64,000 nucleotides of DNA from Wolfiporia cocos (taxonomy: Eukaryota > Basidiomycota > Agaricomycetes > Polyporales > Phaeolaceae): NCBI GenBank assembly GCA_029448655.1, contig JACCLO010000006.1, positions 744,001-808,000 of the forward strand. The letters run 5' to 3'. The notes beneath the pieces were generated by a model. The model worked only from the letters and a program-made list of their open reading frames with translations. It was not told the DNA's origin and made no database searches. The position numbers were made by a program, and so were the translations under genes. Below are positions 24,301-33,207 of this stretch, piece after piece (position 1 is the first letter of the stretch; each line of letters begins with the position of its first letter).

Positions 24301-25443
24301 CTGAATCCACTGATCTAGCGAGTTCGCTTCCTGAGGAGACATCTTGTATGCCTTACTCGGGGGCGGTAGTACCGCGTCATCGGGGAAGTCGATGGCGTGG
24401 TCGTATGGTTTCCGCTCGGGCATCCTTTCGGATGCGCGTTGAGAAAATACCGTGGGACCAAACTCCTGGTATTCCTCCGGAACCAAGGATTTCCATTTCT
24501 GGAGATCCGCATCTGTCAGGAATTCATCATCCGACTTCTCCGTTATCGACTGAATGGCGTCGATAAGGAGTTCCGTTCCTTCGTCAAGGGTGTTCACCCA
24601 GGCGACAAAGGGATTCTCAGGCTCCTCTAAGCCGAGAAAATCTATTGGAAAGTCGTTGATGATTTGATAGATGTTGCGGGGTTCGATTTCGTCTTCTTCC
24701 TCAGAAATCGAAACCCGTTTGCCATGTTTGCATTATTCCGTACACCGATATGTGAAGGTTCCTTCTGGCCAGTTGAAGTCCGGGTTGTGTTTCAGGAACC
24801 AGTCGTATCCGAGGATCACATCCGCATTCTGTACGTCCATTACGTACAAGAATTCGGTGGACTTGTGTTCCTCGTGCACCATATAAGCTTTTACTGCCAT
24901 ATTGATATTACCGGCGGTATTAGAGGTACCGTCGGCGTTACGAATCTCGAGAGGTGAAGGTAGTTTCTGAGTGACTAACTTCTCCTCGTGTACGAGTTTC
25001 TTATCTATGACGCTTATTGATGCACCGGTGTCGATTAATGCCATGGCGTTTACTTTCTTTCCATATACCCACAGTTCCACTTCGATAGAGAACGATTTAT
25101 TGTTGTCTTGAGAATCGTTTCCATGTACATTATACAAAGTGAAGAATTTCAACGCGAGCGGGTCAGGATAAAAGTATTGTACAGGAGGGGCACGTGTAGC
25201 TAGTGTCCTTGTCCTCCGGGCAAAGTCCATTGCCGAGTTACCGAATATACCGAGATGGGATACCGGGTGACGTACGACCGCCTTATCTTCCCACAAGATA
25301 AGGGGTCTCTGTGAAGCCTCTTCGTAGAGGTGCGCTTCTTCGGGGCGCTGTACACTCCCAGCCGCTGCGGGGCTGGTGTGTTCTTCACAGAATGTCTTCG
25401 AGACGTGTGGTTGGAGCAAGGGGAACTGAGATGGTTCCGACAT
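20908..25443 (-). pseudogene. pol: Pol of A2: PR, RT, RNase H, integrase, chromodomain, dUTPase; two stops
   Basis: This is one frame of 1512 codons, +1 relative to gag, closed only by TAA at 24733-24735 (Lys in the sister copies) and TAA at 22945-22947 (Gln in P). Domains: protease DTGASISVIDKK (about 25030); reverse transcriptase with YLDDILVF (about 23900); RNase H. Integrase, numbered from Met at 22872, has a zinc site H32/H37/C67/C70 and the DDE triad D100, D163, E199 (35 residues between D and E). The chromodomain is at about 387-440 (WEVEKILDHR, YRIRWKGF). A C-terminal dUTPase follows. The start is uncertain: this copy has ACA where A1 and P have the overlapping ATG, so translation by frameshift from gag is possible. 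Confidence 0.93.
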
Positions 25444-27370
25444 TGGCGACAGTGGTGGCGGGGGCCGAGGGTCCTGCTGAGCTTGAGTCAGCCGTCACTT
25501 CTTCCCAGATGTATCGGGCACGATATGTCTTGCCATCCGCGGGGGGCGCCGAGTACGGCTTCTTGCCAGAAGCCTGTCCCTTTCCACTACCCGAAGGGGC
25601 AGCCGTGGTCTTTCCAGACGCGGCAGCTGCATCCTTTGCCCTTTGTTGTTCGGCCCGCTGAGCGGCAGGCACGAACGTTCCCGCAGCCTTGTCCGCAGCA
25701 AGCTTAGGACACTTGTTGAAATAGTGCCCCGTCTGCTTGCAGTACGTGCAGACGGCGTTGGTGGTGTCGGCGGGGGCTTTGGCGGGCGCCTTTCCCTTGT
25801 CCTTCTTTTTCTCCGACTTCTTTGCAGAAGCGGAGGACGTCTCCTTCTTTTCGGCAGGGGCTGAGTCCTTCTTGCCGGCCTTTTCGAAGATCGAACCCTT
25901 GATCTTGTCTGGATAAGATGTTTGGTACATTTCCAGGGCGAAGTCGATGAGGGGCTCGATGTCGGTCGGGGCCTTGAAGAACGGGGTCTTACCGAGGACG
26001 TTTAAGGTGTCCTTAACCTTTTTGGGTAGAGTCTCGGTGAATTCCCACACCAGAGTCTCGTTGGCGGTCTCGGAGAGTTGACCGAGGGTTCGGAACCGCT
26101 TGCAGTAGTTGAAGTAATTCGACTCGGCGAGTTCCTTGCCTTTGGTACCGTAGTACCCGCGAATTTCCTTTTTCGCGATCTCCTTGTCCGTCATTTTCCC
26201 ATATTGCACCATTACGGATTTGGTGAAATCCTCCCAGGTGCCGAGAGGTTCACCGTTTCCTGCCTTCTTGATGAGAGGCGAGAAAAATTTGTATGCGTCC
26301 CCTGTGACGCGGAAGAGGGCCGTGGTGATACGGTCATGGTCATCGTAGACCCTGAGCGTACCGAAGTACAGGCCCATCTTCTCCACCCATTCCTGCGCAG
26401 TCACCTTTCCAGATGACCCAGAGAATTTGGGGGGAGGGGGAATTTTCAGGTTTTGCGGCAGACCTGGAATCTGCGGGGCGACGGCTGCTGCAGCAGCGGC
26501 TGCAGCTTGTGCGGCGGCGGCGGCCTCGGCTGCACGGGCTCGAGCATTGTTGGGGGCCGGTGCGGGTTCTTCCGGGGCCGTGCGGACCCCGGGAGGGTTG
26601 GGAACTGAGGGATTCTTGCGACTCCTCCGAAGTTCTTCCTCAACCTTCTCCATGCGCTCGGCAAATGCATCCTCGAGGTCATCGAGCCGAGACCGGTAAT
26701 CCTTCCGGAGATCTTTCTCCATTTCGGAGAACTTGGCGGTGTATTCCTGCCGGAGTTCCTTGCCAAGGTCCACCAAAGTGGACACCACCTCGTTGCGGAC
26801 TGAATTGACCGCTTCGTGTAGCTCGTCTTGGGCCATTTGTTCGATTGCCCTGGATTGCCCAGCCAGGGAGTCGATTCTGCCATGGATCCGCTCCAGGCGG
26901 GCGTATATCATCCGGCCGAGGGTGTTTACCTTGTCGTGGGTGATTGCCGCACTCCGTTGTACGGCGGCATCGAGGATTGCCCCATGCAGGGGTGCATCCA
27001 CCTTGTGGTGATCCTCCTCTGGGAGGTACGACTTGAGGCCTGTGTCGACCTGGTCGTTGGTTCGGCGTTCTGGGCCCGAAAACTCTATTTCTAGGTTTGT
27101 GACGGGCCCAATCGGATGGGTATAGCGAGCTGGGGGGTATCCGGGGATAGGTGTGCCCGGACGCGTTCCCATGGGGTTGGATGGGGAGTCCCTTTGCGGG
27201 GGAACCTCCTCAAGAACCTCCTCTTCCTCTTCCTCTTCCTCGCTTAGGTGAGCTAGGGTCACCAGGGGTTGAGTCCCTGAGGGCCCTGCTTCTGGCGTCA
27301 CCGGTCCTTCCGATCGGAGGCGCCTGCGACGAGGAGCGGGGGGGGTGATAACGGAGGAGGTGGAAGACAT
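25385..27370 (-). CDS. gag: Gag polyprotein of A2, intact (661 aa)
   Basis: This is the structural polyprotein that assembles the virus-like particle and packages RNA. It starts MSSTSSVITPPAPRRRR. Residues about 40-60 are strongly acidic, about 150-260 have coiled-coil character, and an Ala-rich linker precedes the capsid-like domain (PPPKFSGSSGKVTAQEWVEK onward). A CCHC zinc knuckle CTYCKQTGHYFNKC is near residues 550-565. It ends LEDIL with the stop at 25385-25387. Pol overlaps the end in the +1 frame. It is the only complete gag in the window and could in principle support mobilisation of defective relatives. Confidence 0.93.
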   Translation of the reverse strand: MSSTSSVITPPAPRRRRLRSEGPVTPEAGPSGTQPLVTLAHLSEEEEEEEEVLEEVPPQRDSPSNPMGTRPGTPIPGYPPARYTHPIGPVTNLEIEFSGPERRTNDQVDTGLKSYLPEEDHHKVDAPLHGAILDAAVQRSAAITHDKVNTLGRMIYARLERIHGRIDSLAGQSRAIEQMAQDELHEAVNSVRNEVVSTLVDLGKELRQEYTAKFSEMEKDLRKDYRSRLDDLEDAFAERMEKVEEELRRSRKNPSVPNPPGVRTAPEEPAPAPNNARARAAEAAAAAQAAAAAAAAVAPQIPGLPQNLKIPPPPKFSGSSGKVTAQEWVEKMGLYFGTLRVYDDHDRITTALFRVTGDAYKFFSPLIKKAGNGEPLGTWEDFTKSVMVQYGKMTDKEIAKKEIRGYYGTKGKELAESNYFNYCKRFRTLGQLSETANETLVWEFTETLPKKVKDTLNVLGKTPFFKAPTDIEPLIDFALEMYQTSYPDKIKGSIFEKAGKKDSAPAEKKETSSASAKKSEKKKDKGKAPAKAPADTTNAVCTYCKQTGHYFNKCPKLAADKAAGTFVPAAQRAEQQRAKDAAAASGKTTAAPSGSGKGQASGKKPYSAPPADGKTYRARYIWEEVTADSSSAGPSAPATTVANVGTISVPLAPTTRLEDIL

Positions 27371-27515
27371 TTGTGAATACTGTTTATGACGAATGTTAGT
27401 TTCCGGTTACTCATTGTCTTAGATTCTTAAGAAGGGATTTGGTTTGAAAGCTGCAACTTTCGTTATAGATCACACTCGCACTCTATTTCAGAGTTAAAAG
27501 ATGATAGTATTTCTA

Positions 27516-28415
27516 CTATACAATCGCGAGTATATCCTCTTCTACCGAAGTAGTTGAGGGCCCTGCCACCTTGTCAGGTGGTGTTACACCGAAGGCAAAA
27601 GTAATTTGTAGCGCTACGCATTCTGATACGATACGAGCCAAGTCCGTACGCCAATCCAAAAAGGAAATGTTGCCGAGTTGTTTGCAATACTTTTTCATAA
27701 TTCTCCAATCTCTATTGGTGATCCTCCCCCGTCTCGCTCTATCCTTTACGTTATCCACCAAGTCCTCCAATTCTACTACCATAGTATGGAAACGCATGTC
27801 GTTTTCCATATGGAAGCCTAGGTAATTAGGGGGGTGGTTGGCGAGAGGAGTGAGACGAGTGAGAGTGCCCTCTAGCATGGGAATAACTTGATCGCATGCT
27901 TGGAGAGGCTTCTTCTTCCCGAAGACGAGGGAAGGGTCGAGAATCTTGTGGTTGGCCGGAACGGAAGGTCCGGCCGCCAGGCTGGAGAGACGGAGGGCCA
28001 GTGAAGAAGCTGCTTGCTTGGCTTCCTTGGCGGCTTGTTTGGCGGCGATTTGCTTATTCAGCTTATTGCGGGCGAGCTTGAGCTTGTTGAGTTCTCGGAG
28101 TTCAATGAGATTCTTCATGGCGGTAATGGAAGCGGCTAGCTTCTCTTCCTCTGTCCAGATACGCTTAGCGAGCGGAACTGGTTTGGGAGGTCGAGGAGCG
28201 GGTTTCCCAGCCTCAGCGATGTGCTTTGGCATGTGGACGGGAATCTCCCAAAGATGGAGCTTCCCGGTGTAGTCTTCCTTTACAGGAAGCGTGTAGGTGA
28301 CGTCCTCTGCCCGAGGAATGTCGGTGGTGTCGATGCGGCTGAGAAGGGACCGCTTCGCCGGCTTAACGTAAGGGGCAGTGGAGGAGCCACGTGTGCGACG
28401 GGTAACGCGGGGCAT
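27516..28415 (-). CDS. ORF0 of A2: extra ORF between leader and gag, unknown function
   Basis: This is an intact frame of 299 codons, the same length and start (MPRVTRRTRG) as in A1, 145 bp upstream of gag. The N-terminus is basic, then PHMPKHIAEAGKPAPRPPKP-like Pro-rich sequence, a Lys/Ala-rich helix, LDPSLVFGKKKP, NHPPNY, VELEDLVDNVKD, RITNRDWRIMKKYCKQLGN and EDILAIV. There is no catalytic motif, zinc knuckle or membrane segment. It could be an RNA-binding or assembly accessory, or an N-terminal part of Gag made separately. The conservation is at protein level across three copies plus a distant fourth. Confidence 0.75.
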   Translation of the reverse strand: MPRVTRRTRGSSTAPYVKPAKRSLLSRIDTTDIPRAEDVTYTLPVKEDYTGKLHLWEIPVHMPKHIAEAGKPAPRPPKPVPLAKRIWTEEEKLAASITAMKNLIELRELNKLKLARNKLNKQIAAKQAAKEAKQAASSLALRLSSLAAGPSVPANHKILDPSLVFGKKKPLQACDQVIPMLEGTLTRLTPLANHPPNYLGFHMENDMRFHTMVVELEDLVDNVKDRARRGRITNRDWRIMKKYCKQLGNISFLDWRTDLARIVSECVALQITFAFGVTPPDKVAGPSTTSVEEDILAIV

Positions 28416-29463
28416 GATTACTATAAAGTGCAGCTTTCATGAGAAACGAAGTTTCCCAGTGATACGTCCAAGAACAGGAATAGAAGGGCTTATGTAAGGT
28501 AGGGTAGTGGACTCCTTTTCAGGAGCAAAGAAGGTGTACTACGGGGCATAATTACTCTTATGTTGCGCGCAAACCCTGTGCCGAGACGGCGCGGATATTC
28601 GCATGACCCTAACGGTCAGAGGCGCCGACTCCAGGGGTAGAGTTGCTGACTGCCAGGCCGGTTCCTGGGTCAGATGATTGGGATTCGGATACACGACACC
28701 GCCCCGGAGGGACGATGCCGGAAAGTGGCTGGGATTTTACATCCCTTAGCCTGTCCATGCTTCAACAATGAGGTTGCCGTCTGTAGCCACATGGGTGTCA
28801 CATCGAAGGCAACTCCTCTGTCGGTCAAAGACCGCGCTTTAACGAGCGCTCCACACATCTAAGATGGTGGGCTACGCCGCAGGCTTCCAGAGGGACCGAC
28901 AACTCGGTTTGACCCATGCTCGCACGCCGAGCTGCCCGGAGGACTTATGCTATTGGCTACCGTGAGTGACCTATGGCAGGGTGATTTTTTACGTCACCCC
29001 CCTCACTGCTTTTCCCATAACGGGTTCAAAGCAGGTCCCTTACGCCTGGGAGGCGGCTTTGGAAAATTCCCATGCCATCATAATGATGACCCTGTGGATA
29101 GCGATGGGGCGCTGAACAACGCTTGCCATGGCAGGGGGTTGGGCGCACACAGGCAGACCGTCCCCTTTTCTCTACAGGCGGGTCTTAACCGCGCATAGTC
29201 CAAGCTTGTCAGCGAGGACCATGTCTCCTTGACCCTGGAGTCCGGGTTAGGTAGGTCTCCTGCCTAAAAAAGGCGGTGTGGCTTCCCTGGTTGCCAATCC
29301 TCTGCCGAGGATGGCGATGTATCCCCCAGATCTCAACTATCACCCCAATCGCCTTGTCAGGCAGAAAGGGATGTGCGCAGCAACGAGCAATATACCCCTG
29401 TAGGATAGAAACCCAGGCCCAAGCGCAAGCGCAAGGGCGGGGGTAGGGGGAGATTTGTTCTTA
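28416..29463 (-). other. Leader of A2, including self-primer site 29451-29461
   Basis: This is an untranslated stretch of about 1 kb. The primer site AGAACAAATCT (minus strand, 29461-29451) lies two bases from the LTR. It pairs exactly with AGATTTGTTCT at 29596-29586, which is 34 nt downstream of the start of a TATATAAG box (29630-29623). A 20-odd-base patch ending in CCTTTTCAGG (28514-28523) is present here but absent at the equivalent place in A1. Confidence 0.75.
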
Positions 29464-30162
29464 TGACACAGACTAGACTGTGGGACTCACACTATAACCT
29501 AACAGGCGACTTGAAGGGGTTGCTGGAGGTTGGTGAGGAGGCTAGTGGGCGCAAGCAGAGATGATATGTAACTGTGCAAATGCAGAGAACAAATCTAAGG
29601 CTTATCCGCAGTGATAGCCCTACTTATATACATGCTTTGTTTGGTTACCGCTAAGGGAGCCAAACAGGTAGACGGTCTGTGCGCAGACATAACTAATACA
29701 GCTAAGTCGTAAACTACAGTAGACCATGTGCGCCGGTAATGGCCGCACCAGTAAGAAACAGTGTTTGGACCGTGGGTCCATGTTGTGGAAGTGGCGTTGC
29801 TACGTTAGTAAGCCATGCACGTGATAACTATATACCGGTATCGGGATATGAGTAATACTTGGGGCATTGGCATGTGATTAACGAGCAGGCCGCTTATCCA
29901 ATTGTACTGACATAGCCCGGTATCGGGATATGAGTAAGATGCGTGACACCGGAGGTTAGTCCGCTGAGTCATTGACGCGTACAAACGTGTTATGTACGTG
30001 TTGTTATGACAAGTGGACGTATACCGCGTTGTGTACGTGTTGTTTGGTTGCGTGTACGTGTAGACGGGCGCTTAGCAGCGTAAATGTCTACAAGGTCGTA
30101 GAAATACCAGATAAATAGGTAAAAATACGGGGAAAATAGTGGCATGTCCCAAATCTGTGACA
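29464..30162 (-). repeat. 5' LTR of A2 (699 bp)
   Basis: It contains the TATATAAG promoter box, the AGATTTGTTCT predicted start, and at the U5 end the hairpin CACAG/CTGTG beside the primer site. Confidence 0.95.
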
Positions 30163-31191
30163 ACCATCCTTAAACATGTATATAACAATAGGGCTAGACG
30201 CCTTTATGTCTTAAGTTCTATTATTCTCGGCTTGCGCCGTAGAATAACCTCATATCCTGCTGCGCTTGACTAGTTAGCCCATCGCCTATACCCTCAACAC
30301 ATAGGTGGTGAGTCCCACAGCTAGTCTGTGTCAACTGGTGCGGTGCTATCACAATACTCTTCGGAGGATAAGCTCTGGCACCCGGTAGCCTTTTACTCGA
30401 AATCTCTATCACCCCCAGAAAGGAATTATGAGATTTACGATAAGGAGTTGCTAGCAATAATCCGCGCTCTAGAGGAATGGAGACATTACCTCGAAGGACA
30501 TCCACTCAAATTTGAAGTATGGTCGGATCACCTCAATCTAACCTATTTCAAATCTGCACAATGGCTTACCCGGAGACAGGCACGTTGGAGTCTTTATCTG
30601 ACAAGGTTCAACTTCCAAATGTGCCACAAACCAGGCAAAACAATGCTCACGGCTGACCCTCTGTCACGGAGGCCAGACCATGAAGAGGGGGTGGAACTCG
30701 ATAATCGTGATCAAATTTTGCTGAAACCGGAATACTTCACGGTTAGGGCGCTAGAAGCGTCACAGCAAGAGATACAATCAGGCGACGAGGACCTACTCCG
30801 ACAAATCCGACAAGCCCTCCTTAACGATCAGATTACCAAAGATTACCAGGAACTACTGAAAAGTGGTCCCAAGGAATTCGGTAAAGATCTCCAGGAATGG
30901 AATATGGAGGCCGGATTACTCCTCAGAAGAGGAAAAGTGTACGTTCCAAAAGAGCCTAAGGAATTACGTACGAAGATCCTGGAGTTACATCATGACCATG
31001 TAACAGCCGGACACTTCGGAAGATGGAAGACCTATGAACTTCTATCACGTAATTACTGGTGGCCTGGAATGACCACGATGGTAAAGCAATACGTGGAAGG
31101 TTGTGACACATGTCAACGCATGAAGAACCACAACCAGACCCCATATGGACCCCTGCAACTGCTCCCAATCCCGGAAGCACCTTGGGACACG

Positions 31192-32815
31192 TGACACAGA
31201 TCTACCTGTGGGACTCACCTAGTCGCTATCCTTAGGTAGTAGGGCGACTAGAAGAGGAGGAAAGACCCAGTGCAGCCAGTACTAGTGGATATAGCAGAGG
31301 CGGCGTAGCCGAGAATGCTTGGGACTACCGATGGTAGTCCGCAGGGAGTACCTATGGTACTCCGCGACATGGGCACTCAAGGTGAAGACGATAGAATAGA
31401 ACTGAAGTATGGAGCGCTTGGCTCCTACTTAAATACATGTATGCGGAGAGGTCATGTGCTACTGTATAGTACTGCCTTTCCGGGTTATGCGGCTTTGCCA
31501 ATGGGCGAAGCTTATCTTATCTACTTTGTTTGTGATCCTATCTACAATGGCCGTGTGGGCCGGTAATGGCCGCACCAATAGTAGTGGAGGAGGTTTATTA
31601 TTATCTTCGATAAACGCGGGCACAGCCCGGGTATCATGTAGTTGTCCAAGGCTAGGCGCCGAGGACGTTATTGTCACAAACTTACTTGTTTGTGAGGACC
31701 TGCGCTGCAGGGGAATCCTAACGTGCCTAACGAGGCATGTGTGCGACCGCGACAGCGGTGACCGGGTCGGCTGTACCAAGGGCGAACCCAACCCAAGGAC
31801 TCCTAGCGGCGACATATCATGGCGGCACACAGTCAAGCGGGACAAGAGAGGCCCCCGGGGCAGAGACGCATCACGCGCATAGCAAGAAAGGGGCCAAGGC
31901 CCAATGACTAGAATCTCAAAGATGAGGGAGTAAGCCCTCATCGCTGCAGTATAAGTACATGTGTTGGAACGCTAAGTATCTAGCCTGCCCTACAGACATG
32001 GCCTGTGCGCATGTAACGTAAGCGTGACCGTACAAGTAACGTAACATGTAACTATATGGTGACCTATCATGTGATGTACCTGGCACGCGCGCTGCCTGAC
32101 GAGCGCTCGCCTACTGGGTCATGTGGTCTGTGGAGATAACAGGGCGCGACGAGGAGGAAACGATGTCGAGAGGGGCGCACGCGCGTACAGCGGCGCCCAT
32201 ACATACATAGAGAGGGAAGAGACGTACCCCCCACGGGGATATCCGTGACAGTTATGCTATTGGACCGGTAGGTGCCGTAGCATGTGCCATGCCCGGACCG
32301 GAGGGTTACCGGGGCATGTTTGTATGTGTTGCCATTATTATGCGAAGGCGTGGCACGCCAGAAGTGTTATTATGATCTATGATCTTATAACGTGTGGGAA
32401 GCCGAGGTGGCCGACCCAATAGGACATTGCCTGGTGGCAATGTTTGTATGTGTGGACATTATTATGCGAGCGTGCCGCGCTCGGCCTATCATTGTGATCT
32501 AAGATCTTATGATGTGGCGGGTCTTGCTATGACAGGCAAGACCTATGACGTTGTGGTGACGATGCTATTGTCTAGACTTGTATGACGTAATACACTGGGA
32601 GAGGCACAGCGATGCACGTTGCCTTAGTGATAAGTCTATAGTCTTGTGACGTAGCGTTGTATAAGCTGGTCATGTGGTTGATAAGCCCAGTTAAGAGCTT
32701 GTCGTGGTGGCACTGGGAGTTAACCCGTAGATAACTTGTAGGTAGATGTATAAATCCCGGATAAATTGCTATAATCATAGGAAAAATGCTGTAAGCCCCA
32801 GATAAATCTGTGACA
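31192..32815 (-). repeat. LTR, family B, flanks do not match; carries a nested LTR
   Basis: It starts TGACACAG and ends CTGTGACA; without the nested LTR it is about 1040 bp. The flanking five bases differ (ACACG on the left, CACCG on the right). The left neighbour is pol of P and the right neighbour is a family-C LTR end. This suggests recombination between two family-B LTRs with loss of the sequence between them, which would have included the rest of P. Confidence 0.8.
31672..32250 (-). repeat. Solo LTR, family C (579 bp), target duplication GTTAT
   Basis: It starts TGTCACAAAC and ends CCGTGACA, with GTTAT at 31667-31671 and 32251-32255. The U5 hairpin is CACAAAC/GTTTGTG. Confidence 0.9.
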
Positions 32816-32906
32816 CACCGCTATTGCGGTTGTACACTGCCTTGTAGGGCATGTAAGGACTCCCCTGTTGTACAGGGTCCCACAGATGTGTAAGTCTGTG
32901 TCAAAG
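32816..32906 (+). repeat. Family-C LTR, U5 end fragment
   Basis: These 91 bp are similar to the end of the LTR at 40570-41137 and terminate GTCTGTGTCA. The left part was replaced by the family-B LTR. Confidence 0.75.
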
Positions 32907-33207
32907 AAATTCCATCAGACTTTGACCCACACAATGTAGCCTGTACCGAGAAGAAATTCAAGTACAGCACAACGCTTTGCAACGTCATTCTAGAAACATC
33001 CAAGGTACTTCGATGTGTATTCCCCACTGTTGAAAATCACAGCGACTATCTCTATGGGAAACAAATCGAAGATATTACAACCTTCTTACGGGACTTCTAC
33101 GATGTATGCGACAAATTAGGACACACAATCTGTCACAACAAAATCAAGAACCAGGAGATGAGGGCATTACAGAGAGATTGTGGGAGGATCGGGAATTTCC
33201 TACACGG
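32907..33207 (+). pseudogene. Fragment of a divergent ORF0 homologue
   Basis: About 100 codons are open in one frame (beginning EIPSDFDPHNVACTEKKF). They align with the C-terminal module of ORF0: DP-x2-V-x3-KK, C-x-VI, NH-x2-Y-x-G, a Leu/Asp-rich helix, then KIKNQEMRALQRDC and GN near the end. The DNA is unlike A or P, so it comes from another family. It is cut on both sides by LTR sequence. I first took it for host coding DNA; the motif order made the link. Confidence 0.6.

Larger units (their letters stand above)
20170..30162 (-). mobile_element. Nearly complete Ty3/gypsy chromodomain element A2 with ORF0 and dUTPase
   Basis: The element is 9993 bp with two nearly identical 699-bp LTRs and a perfect 5-bp target duplication ACCAT (20165-20169 and 30163-30167). 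In coding order on the minus strand: 5' LTR (29464-30162), primer site (29451-29461), leader, ORF0 (27516-28415), gag (25385-27370), pol (20908-25443), a purine tract next to the 3' LTR, and the 3' LTR (20170-20868). Gag and ORF0 are intact; pol has two in-frame stops. LTR similarity and the intact duplication make it one of the youngest insertions in the window. The chromodomain and self-primer place it near the Tf1/sushi chromoviruses. Confidence 0.95.
19255..30333 (+). repeat. Solo LTR, family B, in pol of P; itself split by element A2
   Basis: The LTR runs 19255-20169 and 30168-30333, about 1081 bp without the nested element. It starts TGTCACAGATTTATCTGGGG and ends CTGTGTCA. ACTGG flanks it at 19250-19254 and 30334-30338. 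It is closely similar to the solo LTR at 36162-37254. Confidence 0.92.
10337..31191 (+). mobile_element. Old plus-strand Ty3/gypsy element P, split by nested insertions
   Basis: This is one retrotransposon related to A1/A2 but on the plus strand: ORF0 (10337-13045), gag (13186-17317) and pol (17307-31191). Insertions at 10932-12948, 13618-15857 and 19255-30333 interrupt it. Each is flanked by a 5-bp target duplication (GCTAC, CCATC, ACTGG), and the reading frame resumes across each one. Its 5' LTR and leader are absent because the family-B element sits at 10336/10337. Its 3' part ends at 31191, early in integrase, where another LTR begins. Confidence 0.9.
17307..31191 (+). pseudogene. pol: Pol of element P, broken
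   Basis: The first ATG (17307) overlaps the gag stop by 11 nt in the +1 frame. Protease (DTGASISIIDKK, about 17670) and reverse transcriptase (YLDDILVFGND, about 18796) follow. Damage: a TAA at about 18168 after the ITEK motif, a deletion of about 10 nt near 19172 that shifts the frame, and the family-B LTR 19255-30333. RNase H resumes at 30334 (HLNLTYF motif), then the integrase zinc-binding region with the CDTC pair near 31110. The gene ends at 31191 where an LTR begins, before the integrase catalytic core. Confidence 0.9.

Noticed and set aside
32907..33207. A captured host exon
   Set aside because: The motif order matches ORF0 and both edges are LTR ends.
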